A stretch of DNA of 50,419 nucleotides from Candidatus Neomarinimicrobiota bacterium (GTDB lineage: Bacteria > Fidelibacterota > SORT01), in the NCBI GenBank assembly GCA_022573815.1, contig JACZTG010000016.1, forward strand, positions 1 to 50,419. The letters are read 5' to 3'. This document shows, piece after piece, positions 8,506 to 17,038 of this stretch (position 1 is its first letter; every line of letters begins with the position of its first letter). The notes beneath the pieces are model-generated. The model worked only from the letters and a program-made list of their open reading frames with translations. It was not told the DNA's origin and did not search any database. The position numbers and the translations under genes are program-made.

Positions 8506-10098
8506 TTATCTTACGATTTCCGATACGATGCCGTTTATAATTTCGCGTAACTCTCGTAATTCCATCCTTAACTCGGAAATTTCGTCTGTTTTCCCTTTCA
8601 ATTCCTTCGTGCTCTTATAGAGTTCCTGAATAGCGGCCAGCGCAATTCCCGAAGGATCAATTGTGGAGATAGTAACGTTGTTATCCCCTACATTGAAAAT
8701 AGAATAGAAATCCTGCGCCATAGGGCCTATATGTTCTATTTCCTCTCCCTGAGATTTATAGTTCCAACGTTTTATCGGTAGTTCCATAACCTTATTCAGA
8801 ATCTGTTTTGTGTTTACTTCCTTTATATTTCGTTTCATAGTACTGTCAGAAAGCGTCAGCCACGCTCCGCCACCCGAAACGAGCGATACGCCGGTCGTCA
8901 TTTGTGAATTTGTCAGGAAAGTAACTCCACCGGCAGCGCGCACCTTGAACTGATTGTCTTTGTCAGCAGTGACATACGTTGTCGTTGAAGCATCTCCAAA
9001 TACTATCGCGCCGTTTTTATCATTCGTGGAAGCAGCTGAGCCGAAAGCGATACTGTTGTTTCCATCGGCTATGAGGTTATTTCCCATTGCGACAGACCAG
9101 TTTCCACTCGCCTCGGTGTCTCTACCGAACGCTGTTGACCAGTTTCCGCTCGCCTTGGTATCCCGCCCGAATGCCGCTGAGAACTCACCTATATTGACAT
9201 CATTCCAGTTACCCAAGTTTGAGAAGCCTGCCCTGAAAGCGCCTTTGCTCTTGTCAAAAAACATTCTTCTTTCGTGTACACCTATACCGTCGTCATCCAA
9301 CTGAGTTGAGCCGAATACGAAATCATCAACCGCCAAGTTTCCGGGTATGTTTGATGTTACATTTGCTGTTGTGGAGAATGCTCCGTCCACTACTTCTCCG
9401 CCGCCTTCTGAAGGAGTCACCCAGCTGAGGTTTCCGGCTCCGTCATTTGTCATGACCATACCGTTTCCACCTTGAACTGTGGGGAGATTGAATGCGTAAT
9501 CCGGCTGTGGAACAAAATCTAATTCACTCTTTAGAGCATATGATTGCGCTGCCGCTCCTCCAAGTGAATCAGCGTTCCCTGCGCTGTTTATCGTTATATC
9601 ATCCGGAATCTGGGCATCGGAGGCAGTGCCTGATAGCGATTCAAAACTAAACGTTGTTACCGGTTCATAAAATGATGCAGGTCTTCCACCAAGAAAATCA
9701 CTGTTGAGCGCATGTGTTGATGAATCGCTCTTTAGCGATTTCAGAGAGAAGAAAGAATATCCGATACGCAGCCTTGGCTGTAGAACATCGTTCACCTCAA
9801 CGCTTAACCATAAATCCCGGTTTAGCTGAATGTTCAGGGGCTGTGATGAGCCGAGGAAGGCATCATAAAGTCCGTGATCCAAGACCACATTATGACTCTC
9901 CTCCCATAATTTTGTTCCGGCAGCGGCATCATCGTAGATGCGGAAGAGTATCTCATATTCTCCATCAGGAAGCGCATTCCCTGCTGCATCGGTCAGGAAT
10001 CCCTGCATAGAAACCACGGGATTAACCTGTGCCAACGTGTTATTGACTGCCATAAATAATAGTGCAGTCATTGTAATTAAACGCATTAATATTTTCAT
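8506..10098 (-). CDS. Secreted YadA-head-repeat protein with S74 peptidase chaperone domain
   Basis: The 530-residue protein has a signal peptide (MKILMRLITMTALLFMAVNNTLAQ) and a beta-sandwich N-region. Trimeric-adhesin head repeats of 14 residues follow (AFGRDTxASGNWS, near residues 305-345). A C-terminal intramolecular chaperone of the S74 type comes next (LSDSTMKRNI with the Ser/Lys dyad, then IKRWNYKS and IGPMAQDFY) and it ends in a coiled coil. S74 domains trimerise and then cleave themselves off phage tail spikes and bacterial surface fibres. Here the signal peptide and surface-protein neighbour argue for a cell-surface fibre, not a prophage. The frame is open to a TTG at 10167, but GGAGGC stands just upstream of ATG 10098 and the signal peptide starts there. 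Two CRP-type sites lie upstream. Confidence 0.85.
   Translation of the reverse strand: MKILMRLITMTALLFMAVNNTLAQVNPVVSMQGFLTDAAGNALPDGEYEILFRIYDDAAAGTKLWEESHNVVLDHGLYDAFLGSSQPLNIQLNRDLWLSVEVNDVLQPRLRIGYSFFSLKSLKSDSSTHALNSDFLGGRPASFYEPVTTFSFESLSGTASDAQIPDDITINSAGNADSLGGAAAQSYALKSELDFVPQPDYAFNLPTVQGGNGMVMTNDGAGNLSWVTPSEGGGEVVDGAFSTTANVTSNIPGNLAVDDFVFGSTQLDDDGIGVHERRMFFDKSKGAFRAGFSNLGNWNDVNIGEFSAAFGRDTKASGNWSTAFGRDTEASGNWSVAMGNNLIADGNNSIAFGSAASTNDKNGAIVFGDASTTTYVTADKDNQFKVRAAGGVTFLTNSQMTTGVSLVSGGGAWLTLSDSTMKRNIKEVNTKQILNKVMELPIKRWNYKSQGEEIEHIGPMAQDFYSIFNVGDNNVTISTIDPSGIALAAIQELYKSTKELKGKTDEISELRMELRELREIINGIVSEIVR
9053..9178 (-). repeat. 42-bp tandem repeat encoding YadA-type head motifs
   Basis: Units of 42 bp are visible inside the S74 gene; for example GACCAGTTTCC recurs at 9095 and 9137. 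Each unit encodes one 14-residue (S/A)xAFGRDTxASGNW-like head repeat. About three units are readable, with decay at the edges. Confidence 0.7.
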
Positions 10099-10104
10099 CG
10101 TTTT

Positions 10105-10110
10105 GCCTCC
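10105..10110 (-). promoter_or_regulatory. Ribosome binding site deciding the S74 gene start
   Basis: GGAGGC on the minus strand is 6 nt upstream of ATG 10098. It sets the start at the signal peptide rather than at the in-frame TTG 10167 or ATG 10146. Confidence 0.75.
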
Positions 10111-10198
10111 GATGATTTGTTTATTCCTTGCTGTTTTTCCGTTCATTTTCTTTTCAATTCCGTTCAAGCTGCATTACTCCATAATAATTCAATTTCAT

Positions 10199-10204
10199 AT
10201 ATTA
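10199..10204 (-). promoter_or_regulatory. Possible -10 element of the S74 gene
   Basis: TAATAT on the minus strand would give a start near 10192. That puts the proximal CRP-type palindrome at about -41.5, the geometry of a class II CRP-activated promoter. This is inference from spacing only, with no good -35 hexamer. Confidence 0.35.
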
Positions 10205-10225
10205 ACAAATGACATCCAACACATC

Positions 10226-10241
10226 TGTGATGTGCGTCACA
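10226..10241. promoter_or_regulatory. CRP-type operator, proximal (TGTGA-N6-TCACA)
   Basis: A perfect TGTGA-N6-TCACA palindrome with central TGTGCG. It matches the CRP/CAP consensus rather than FNR (TTGAT-N4-ATCAA). It is 128-143 nt upstream of the S74 start codon and in the spacer between that gene and the histidine kinase gene. Confidence 0.65.
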
Positions 10242-10260
10242 TAATAGCTACAGAGGTTTT

Positions 10261-10282
10261 CGATGTGATGCGAATCACATCG
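10261..10282. promoter_or_regulatory. CRP-type operator, distal (extended palindrome)
   Basis: CGATGTGA-N6-TCACATCG is a perfect 8+8 bp palindrome containing the TGTGA-N6-TCACA core. Its centre is 38 bp from the centre of the proximal site. Two perfect copies in 57 bp are unlikely by chance and indicate binding of a CRP/FNR-superfamily regulator. Confidence 0.7.
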
Positions 10283-10328
10283 ATTGGAAGGAAGAATCCG
10301 CCCTACCTTGAGCGGTTTTAAGCCAATT

Positions 10329-10348
10329 TTACACTTTTGGAAGTGTAA
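10329..10348. repeat. Perfect inverted repeat downstream of the histidine kinase gene
   Basis: TTACACTT-TTGG-AAGTGTAA has 8-bp arms and a 4-nt loop, 46 bp after the kinase stop. No T-run follows on either strand, so it may be a weak terminator, an mRNA 3' hairpin or a protein-binding site. Confidence 0.4.
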
Positions 10349-10393
10349 TATGAACTATTTGGTATGGTTTTACTTAATTAGATATGATAATTG

Positions 10394-12082
10394 CTAAACT
10401 GCTTCCGGAATTAAAGCGTTTTTATGATTTTTCTGTTGCTGATCAGCTGTTGATTCAGCTTTAGATAACTTCTCTTCAATTGTTTTGAGTAATTCTTTTT
10501 CAAGATCGGCAGGTTTTATTATTTGCGTTATCTTTTTACTCTTCAACATTGACATATGCTCATGTGTTAAAAAAGTTCCGGTAACCATTATAAATGGCTG
10601 ATTCAGATTTATCTTCTCAATATCCTTTAAAATATCAAATCCCGTCAGACCCGGCATATCCACATCACAGAGAACCAGGTTCGGCTTAAATGATTTATAA
10701 ATCTTAACAGCGTCTTTACTATTATTAGTTACTCGTGTCAGAAAACCTTTCGCGGTAAGGTATTCAGAATATAAATTGGTTATATATTTTTCATCATCAA
10801 CAATGAGAATTTTATGTTTTGTTTTTGAATGTGGTTCGAAGGGAATTAAAACACTAAATTCTGTTCCCTTATTATAATTTGACTTTACATTTATTTTTCC
10901 GCCATGCATCCGTTCCACGATTTCTTTGCTGATAACTAATCCCAACCCTGTTCCAATGCTGCTTTTTTTGGTTGTGTAATAATGATCGAATATTTTATCA
11001 AGATTTTCCTGCTTGATCCCCACTCCATTGTCTGAGACGTATCCCTCTACCCCTATATTATGTTCTGAAAGACGAGTTCCTATAGTAAGCGTGGCATTTG
11101 CTTTACCCTCAAGGGCATGAGTCGCGTTTATTATTAAATTTCTAAAAACCTGCTCAAGCTTCCCTGCATCTCCAAATATCTCATAATCACCGTCCGAAAA
11201 TTCTTTCTTTATTCTGATATTTTTAAGCTGTCCTAATCCTTCAAAAGATTTGAACGTGTTACTTAATATATTACCAAGATTCAAACTTTCCATTTTAGAA
11301 TCTATCGGTTTCCCCAAAGCCATATAATTTCTCGTCAGTCTCGCCACCTCTTTTGCTTTTTCTACTATCAGGGTCAGTGATTCTTCAATTTCACCATTTA
11401 TTTTTTTTGTCAATTGCACCTGAGCCTGACCCATAATGACAGTTAACGGATTATTGATCTCATGTGATATTTTTGCTGCCATTTCGCCCATAGAAGCATA
11501 TCGTTCAGCATTGACGAGCTGATCCCTGAGAACCCCTTCCTGCTCAAACGCTTTTTTCAATTGTGAATTTATATCAAGAATTTCCCAATGCTTTTCTTCT
11601 ATCTCTTTATCTTTATTTCTCCGCTCCGTTATATCATGTATGATTTCTGTAAAATATATTTGATCGTGGAGTTTCCATTTTGCCAATGAAAGCTCAATGG
11701 GAATTTCGATTCCATCTTTCCTCAGTCCAATTACCTCTATAATTCCATCAATTCTATTCTTCCCGCTCAATATTTTTTTCCTACTTTTTAAATGGACTTC
11801 ATGGAATCTCTCGGGAATTATAAATGTGAGTGGCTGTCCTACACTTTCTTCAATTGTGTAGCCAAATATTTTATTCGCCGCGCTATTCCAGGATATAATT
11901 ATGCCCTGAGAATCAGCAGTAATTATTGCATTCGGGGCAGTTTCCACTACCGATCTAAATCTTTCATGATTATCCTTTAATGCCGTTTTGGAAGCTTGAT
12001 ATTTTAATGCGGTTTCCTCTAAATCCCAATTCTTCTGTCTAAGCTCGCTGATCTCCTCAACTAATTCTTTTCTCGTTTTCAT
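10394..12082 (-). CDS. PAS-domain hybrid histidine kinase with C-terminal receiver
   Basis: The order of domains in 562 residues is an N-terminal coiled coil (1-37), a PAS sensor (about 38-155) and a HisKA domain with phospho-acceptor His207 in SHEINNPL. An HATPase domain follows (N-box Asn near 319, DNGVGI at 351, GTGLGL at 377). The receiver has acidic residues at 429-430, phospho-acceptor Asp473 in LCDVDMPG and Lys near 523. There is no signal peptide or membrane segment, so it is a cytosolic sensor. No response regulator with a DNA-binding domain is adjacent, so the output partner is elsewhere. It is upstream of the S74 gene on the same strand, but about 295 bp with its own regulatory sites separates them. 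Confidence 0.9.
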   Translation of the reverse strand: MKTRKELVEEISELRQKNWDLEETALKYQASKTALKDNHERFRSVVETAPNAIITADSQGIIISWNSAANKIFGYTIEESVGQPLTFIIPERFHEVHLKSRKKILSGKNRIDGIIEVIGLRKDGIEIPIELSLAKWKLHDQIYFTEIIHDITERRNKDKEIEEKHWEILDINSQLKKAFEQEGVLRDQLVNAERYASMGEMAAKISHEINNPLTVIMGQAQVQLTKKINGEIEESLTLIVEKAKEVARLTRNYMALGKPIDSKMESLNLGNILSNTFKSFEGLGQLKNIRIKKEFSDGDYEIFGDAGKLEQVFRNLIINATHALEGKANATLTIGTRLSEHNIGVEGYVSDNGVGIKQENLDKIFDHYYTTKKSSIGTGLGLVISKEIVERMHGGKINVKSNYNKGTEFSVLIPFEPHSKTKHKILIVDDEKYITNLYSEYLTAKGFLTRVTNNSKDAVKIYKSFKPNLVLCDVDMPGLTGFDILKDIEKINLNQPFIMVTGTFLTHEHMSMLKSKKITQIIKPADLEKELLKTIEEKLSKAESTADQQQKNHKNALIPEAV

Positions 12083-12249
12083 CTCATCCTCAATTACCTT
12101 ATCTTTTCATATTCAGTTCAATCTTACCTGCTAATTTATTTAGTTGAAGTAATATTACATACAAATTATAGAAGTCATTGAGGATTGCGGATTTCTGTTT
12201 AGTGGCGTAACTTCTGAATCATAATTATTTATCAGATAACTGCAATAAT

Positions 12250-14442
12250 ATGGCTATAAAACTCAAATATGCAGGTGGATGGCGCAACATAACCTATTCC
12301 TTCCGGATGGCTAAAAGAGCCGGCGGAATTCTGAAACTTTATAGAGCGTTACGGAATCCCAACACCTGCAAAGCGTGTGCCCTCGGAATGGGCGGTCATT
12401 CAGGCGGAATGATTGACGAATCGGGAAATTATTTTCAGGTTTGTAAAAAATCTATGCAGGCGCAAGCGCAGGATATGATGCCCGCAATCGACCCGAAAGT
12501 TTTCGTGGATAATTCTATAAACGATTTACGCAAAATGAGCGGCAGAGAACTTGAATCGCTGGGAAGGCTTCATAAACCACTCTACCTTTCCGACGGTGAC
12601 TCACATTTTAAGCAGCTTGATTGGAAAAATGCTCTCAAGCTGCTTGTGGACAATTGGCGTTCTTCGTCACCTGATAGAAGTTTCTTTTACACTTCCGGCA
12701 GGTCATCTATTGAGGCAGGTTTTCTTATTCAGCTTATCGCCCGTCAATGGGGAACGAATAACGTAAATAATTGCTCATATTATTGCCATCAGGCATCAGG
12801 AGTGGGGCTCGGACAAAGTCTTGGAAGCGGAACCAGCAGCATCAATTTAGACGATTTAGGTCGTTCTGACCTGGTGGTTCTGATTGGCGCAAACCCTTCG
12901 AGCAATCATCCGCGGTTTATGACTCACCTGGTTAATTTAAAAAATAGGGGTGGGAAAGTTATTGTCATAAATCCTTTTAAAGAATTAGGATTGCAGAAAT
13001 TTAAAGTACCAAGCAATCTGAGTTCCATGCTTTTCGGCTCAAAAATTGATGATCTATACCTTCAGCCTCATTGCGGCGGAGACCTTGCTTTCTTTAAAGC
13101 GGCAGCAATATTTCTCTGGGAGCAGGGAGCTGTTGACTCCGATTTCCTCAATAAGAGCTGCGAAAACCAGGATGAATTCAAAACCGATTTGGAATCGGAT
13201 AACCTCACTGCTCTTCTTGAAAAATCAGGTATCTCTTATGAAGAACTCAAAAACTTTTGCGACCTGATAACAAAATCCGAGCATACGATATTCGCATGGG
13301 CAATGGGCGTCACCCATCAGCTTCATGGTGTGGAAACCGTTCAGGCTATCGCCAATTTGGCTCTCCTTACTGGGATGATAGGTAAAAAGGGAGCGGGGTT
13401 ACTCCCGCTTCGCGGGCACAGTAATGTGCAGGGAATGGGCACTGTGGGCGTTGTTCCCACTCTAAAACCTGAAATCGCCAAAAGCATTTCTACGGCAATG
13501 AATTTTACTTTACCGGCAACGGAAGGCAAAGACACTTATTCTTGTATGGAAGCCGCTTATAAAGGTGAAATGGATTTTGCCTTGTTAGTCGGCGGTAATC
13601 TCTACGGCGCCAATCCCGACTCGAAGTGGGCTTCCGAAGCGCTCAGCAGGATAAAATTCACATCGTTCTTAAGTACTACTCTGAACTTGGGACACTTATA
13701 CGGCAAGGGTAAGAGCTCATTGATCCTTCCGGTGCTTGCAAGAGATGAGGAGAAACAATCTACTTCTCAGGAAAGTATGTTCAGTTTCGTTCGGTTATCA
13801 TCGGGTGGCGGAACAGCTCCCGATAAAGAAATTCCATCTGAATCTGAAATTATCTCATACGCAGGAAGAGAACTTTTGGGTAATGACCCGGTGCCGTGGA
13901 ACTCGCTGAATGACCACGAAAAGATAAGGAATTTTATTTCGAGAACTATTCCCGATCTTGAAAAGATAAGTAAAATTTCATCCGGGAATGAATTCACTAT
14001 TCCGGGCAGAGTAAAGCATAAACCTAAATTTAATACGCCATCGGGAAAAGCAAAATTGATTGTTGTGCTTCCTCCTGATTCAAGACCGAAAAAAGACAGG
14101 TTTAATCTGATGACCTTTCGTTCCGAAGGCCAATTTAACACTATCGTTTACGAAGAGGAGGATTTATTCCGGGGAGTAAATCACCGCAACGTATTATTTA
14201 TGAACTTAGAAGACATAATCGAAAATGGTTTTTCAGCAGGAGAAACTGTTACTGTTGAAAATGAAACCGGAAGTATGAATGTTGAATTGGTTCAAGGCTC
14301 AATCAGAGCTGGAAATGTTGCTATGTATTACCCTGAAGCGAATGAATTGATACCCGGATTAATCGACCCTCAATCAAAGACTCCCTCTTTTAAGCGAACT
14401 TCAGTTAAGATTACTTCCCTGCTAAAACTAAAAATTCTTTAG
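12250..14442 (+). CDS. Molybdopterin oxidoreductase, FdhF/YdeP-like
   Basis: A 730-residue Mo/W-bisMGD enzyme related to formate dehydrogenase alpha and E. coli YdeP. Cys40, Cys43 and Cys65 give an incomplete Fe-S-type pattern (CxxC then a distant Cys), as in the YdeP branch. Cys179-His180 in YYCHQASGVGL aligns with the Sec/Cys-His pair of FdhF, so Cys is the likely metal ligand. LIGANPSSNHPR (about 214-225) and RGHSNVQGMGT (about 394-404) are molybdopterin-binding stretches, and the C-terminal domain is the usual dinucleotide-binding barrel. It has no Tat signal and is cytosolic. Formate oxidation is possible but unproven; YdeP-type proteins often have unknown substrates. It is convergent with mobA, which makes its cofactor. 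Confidence 0.85.
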   Translation: MAIKLKYAGGWRNITYSFRMAKRAGGILKLYRALRNPNTCKACALGMGGHSGGMIDESGNYFQVCKKSMQAQAQDMMPAIDPKVFVDNSINDLRKMSGRELESLGRLHKPLYLSDGDSHFKQLDWKNALKLLVDNWRSSSPDRSFFYTSGRSSIEAGFLIQLIARQWGTNNVNNCSYYCHQASGVGLGQSLGSGTSSINLDDLGRSDLVVLIGANPSSNHPRFMTHLVNLKNRGGKVIVINPFKELGLQKFKVPSNLSSMLFGSKIDDLYLQPHCGGDLAFFKAAAIFLWEQGAVDSDFLNKSCENQDEFKTDLESDNLTALLEKSGISYEELKNFCDLITKSEHTIFAWAMGVTHQLHGVETVQAIANLALLTGMIGKKGAGLLPLRGHSNVQGMGTVGVVPTLKPEIAKSISTAMNFTLPATEGKDTYSCMEAAYKGEMDFALLVGGNLYGANPDSKWASEALSRIKFTSFLSTTLNLGHLYGKGKSSLILPVLARDEEKQSTSQESMFSFVRLSSGGGTAPDKEIPSESEIISYAGRELLGNDPVPWNSLNDHEKIRNFISRTIPDLEKISKISSGNEFTIPGRVKHKPKFNTPSGKAKLIVVLPPDSRPKKDRFNLMTFRSEGQFNTIVYEEEDLFRGVNHRNVLFMNLEDIIENGFSAGETVTVENETGSMNVELVQGSIRAGNVAMYYPEANELIPGLIDPQSKTPSFKRTSVKITSLLKLKIL

Positions 14443-15005
14443 CCATCGGATACTTCTAAGTCCGATTTTTCATTTATATTTCTAAACGGTTTTCTATTTT
14501 CAAAATTGACGATTTTTATCTTACTTTCGCTCAGCCATTTTTTCATGGAATAATTCTTCTCAATGGCAACTGTGAGAGAAGATATTCCTGATTTGTGATA
14601 ACACGCTACCATCGGCTGCAAATTATTATCGTCAATGCTTGCAACTACGGAGCTGATTCCTTCTTTCTCCGGATCATCATTTATCGAATCGATCAGGTTT
14701 TTCAGTACTCCGGCTTCCATAAACGGCAGATCGCACGCTAAAAACAGACCCCATGAATTCAGTTCTCTTAATCCGCGCAGGATGCCTGCTAACGGCGTTT
14801 GCCGATTCAAATCGTCTCTTAAGACCGGCACTCCAAAGTCTGTGAATCCATCTTCTTCTTTTGATATTATAAATGTTTCGGAACTTAGAGGAGAGATGAG
14901 ATTGATTGAACGCTCAATCATCGGTCTCCCCTTAAATGGATATAACGCTTTATTTTCGCCAAACCGCCGGCTATCTCCCCCTGCAAGAATAAATGCCGGT
15001 ATCAT
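14439..15005 (-). CDS. mobA: Molybdenum cofactor guanylyltransferase
   Basis: This 188-residue nucleotidyltransferase attaches GMP to molybdopterin to make the MGD cofactor. The signature AFILAGGDSRRFGENKALYPF is at residues 4-24 and the metal-binding FLACDLPFM is near 88-96. The gene runs tail-to-tail with the molybdopterin oxidoreductase, the two stops overlapping by 4 nt, which fits a cofactor-enzyme pairing. It starts at ATG 15005. Confidence 0.92.
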   Translation of the reverse strand: MIPAFILAGGDSRRFGENKALYPFKGRPMIERSINLISPLSSETFIISKEEDGFTDFGVPVLRDDLNRQTPLAGILRGLRELNSWGLFLACDLPFMEAGVLKNLIDSINDDPEKEGISSVVASIDDNNLQPMVACYHKSGISSLTVAIEKNYSMKKWLSESKIKIVNFENRKPFRNINEKSDLEVSDG

Positions 15006-15181
15006 TTATGAATGCCCATTATCTCATCATCATCGTTTGGAAATTAAATTTTCAACTTACCTCTCTATGTTACATATTAATGCTTTAGATTGCACTCAAT
15101 ATCTGGCAGTCACGATGTTTCTTGAAGTTGTGCGCACGTTTTTTTAACTTTTAATCCTCTAAAGTAAACCGGATATTACAA

Positions 15182-16018
15182 TTGGACCAAACATTACTAT
15201 CTGATTATTTAGCTGAATCTGTTTCATATATAAATAAACGACTCAAGCTGGATAGACCGTTTATCGGAATCATCCTCGGATCAGGATTGGGTAGATTTGT
15301 TGAATTGATAACTGATTCCAGCTTTATAAATACCGGCGATATTCCGCATTATCCCGTTTCTACGGTAAAAGGTCATTCGGGACGACTTGTTCACGGACAT
15401 ATAAATGGAATTGAAATTTTAGCGCTACAGGGTCGCGTTCACACTTATGAGGGGTACGAACAATGGCAAGTTACATATCCCTCCCGATTACTTAATGAGC
15501 TCGGTATTCGTTCGATTATAATAACAAACGCATCGGGTTGTTCAAACCCCGAATTCAATCCGGGCGATTTGATGATAATAAAAAATCATCTGAATTTTCT
15601 TTTTCAAGAACCTCTTGAAGATTGGGAAAAGGAGTCAGAAAACAAATCTACGCCTTATGATGAGGAGTATATCAGCTTAGCGTCCAAAGTTTCGGTTAGT
15701 TCGGGTATTCCACTCAGGCAGGGCATTTTAGCTGCAAATTTAGGTCCTTCGTACGAAACTCCCGCCGAAGTAAAGTTACAACGGTCTTTAGGAGCTGATG
15801 CCGCTTCTATGAGCACATTGCCTGAAGTAACCGTAGCGCACTATCTTGGAATGAGAGTGTTGGGTTTATCCGTACTTACGAATTTTGCGGCAGGATTGAG
15901 CAAAACACCTTTAAACCATAAAGAAGTTACCGAGATGGCTGAAGTAGTATCAGAGAAATTCGCCACACTAATTACCGAAATAATTAAAGAAATACACTCA
16001 TTAGATTTGAAAGGATAA
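15182..16018 (+). CDS. Purine nucleoside phosphorylase (class I, PNP family)
   Basis: This 278-residue enzyme phosphorolyses inosine/guanosine-type nucleosides to base and ribose-1-phosphate. Visible motifs are IILGSGLGRF (about 28-37), VKGHSGRLVHG (about 60-70), LQGRVHTYEGY (about 79-89) and TNASG near 119. The LGPSYETPAEVK and STLPEV segments are diagnostic of trimeric PNP. The start is TTG at 15182, with no ATG near the N-terminus. Endonuclease IV begins 5 nt downstream, so they form an operon. Confidence 0.9.
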   Translation: MDQTLLSDYLAESVSYINKRLKLDRPFIGIILGSGLGRFVELITDSSFINTGDIPHYPVSTVKGHSGRLVHGHINGIEILALQGRVHTYEGYEQWQVTYPSRLLNELGIRSIIITNASGCSNPEFNPGDLMIIKNHLNFLFQEPLEDWEKESENKSTPYDEEYISLASKVSVSSGIPLRQGILAANLGPSYETPAEVKLQRSLGADAASMSTLPEVTVAHYLGMRVLGLSVLTNFAAGLSKTPLNHKEVTEMAEVVSEKFATLITEIIKEIHSLDLKG

Positions 16019-16023
16019 AAACT

Positions 16024-16884
16024 ATGTCAGAAAAATCATTACTGGGAGCACATATGTCAGTTGCGGGAGGTGTTTACACTGCGGCTGAACGAGGGGAAGA
16101 ATTGGGTTGTACCGCAATTCAGATATTCACAAAAAATGCCAACCGATGGGAAGCTAAACCTCTCACTGACGAGGATATTTCCAAGTATAAAGAGGAGATG
16201 GCTAAAACATCAATTATCAATGTCGTCGCTCACAACAGCTATCTGATAAATCTTTGCAGCCCCGATAAAGACTTAATCAAGAAATCACGAAATGCCTGTT
16301 TAATTGAGTTGGAGCGGTGTGAAACGCTTGGGATTCCCGCTCTGGTAACCCATCCCGGTTCACACTTAGGCTCAGGAGAAGAGACAGGAATTAAAGGAAT
16401 TGCGGCAAGTCTCGATTGGCTGCACAGCAACTTTGACGGCACAACGGCAAAGGTAGCTCTTGAAACCACAGCCGGACAGGGAACTAATCTCGGTTATACA
16501 TTCGAACAAATAGCGGATATGATAGAATTCACAAAAGATTCTGACCGTCTGGTTGTCTGTTTAGATACCTGTCATATTTTCGCCGCCGGCTATGATATCC
16601 GCACCGAAGATACATATAACAAGACTATTGAAGAATTCGACCGGGTCATCGGTCTTAATAAGCTCAGCTGTATTCATCTCAACGACTCGAAATTTGATTT
16701 CGGTATGAAAAAAGACAGGCACGAAGAAATCGGTGAAGGTTTTATCGGATTGGAAGCGTTCGGCTTTATTATGAACGATGAACGGTTGAAAAACATTCCC
16801 AAAGTTCTGGAAACTCCAAAAGGAGATGACGGAAAATCTCAGGATATAATTGCGCTTAAGAAATTGAAAAAACTTTTAAACTGA
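16024..16884 (+). CDS. nfo: Deoxyribonuclease IV (AP endonuclease)
   Basis: This 286-residue TIM-barrel enzyme cuts DNA 5' to abasic sites in base excision repair. The trinuclear zinc residues are visible: GAHMSVAGG (8-16), HNSYLINLCSPD, THPGSHLGSG, LETTAGQG, CLDTCHIFAAGYD, HLNDSK followed by RHEEIGEG, and LETPKG near the end. Start ATG 16024 has AAGGAT upstream and lies 5 nt after the PNP stop. Confidence 0.95.
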   Translation: MSEKSLLGAHMSVAGGVYTAAERGEELGCTAIQIFTKNANRWEAKPLTDEDISKYKEEMAKTSIINVVAHNSYLINLCSPDKDLIKKSRNACLIELERCETLGIPALVTHPGSHLGSGEETGIKGIAASLDWLHSNFDGTTAKVALETTAGQGTNLGYTFEQIADMIEFTKDSDRLVVCLDTCHIFAAGYDIRTEDTYNKTIEEFDRVIGLNKLSCIHLNDSKFDFGMKKDRHEEIGEGFIGLEAFGFIMNDERLKNIPKVLETPKGDDGKSQDIIALKKLKKLLN

Positions 16885-16895
16885 GGACTCATTAT

Positions 16896-17036
16896 ATGAC
16901 CCGCGTCTTTCCCGAGATACGAGAGCTTTTCAGAAACTTTGAGGCGCCTGATAATGTTACATTCCACGCTGCAACAGTAGGAATGTTGATTCTTACGATT
17001 TTAATGAAAACGAAGAATAAAATTCCGGATAAATAG
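16896..17036 (+). CDS. 46-aa putative membrane microprotein
   Basis: This short reading frame follows endonuclease IV by 11 nt. GAGG overlapping the nfo stop codon lies 9 nt before its ATG. The protein begins MTRVFPEIRELF and has one hydrophobic stretch (ATVGMLILTILM, residues 26-37) before a basic tail, KTKNKIPDK. It ends 2 bp before the stop of the convergent gene. I recognise no family. The good Shine-Dalgarno and operon position support translation, while its shortness leaves doubt. Confidence 0.5.
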   Translation: MTRVFPEIRELFRNFEAPDNVTFHAATVGMLILTILMKTKNKIPDK

Positions 17037-17038
17037 AT

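Noticed and set aside
8506-10098. Prophage remnant suggested by the S74 tail-spike domain
   Set aside because: The protein has a Sec signal peptide and no phage structural, lysis or integrase genes are nearby.
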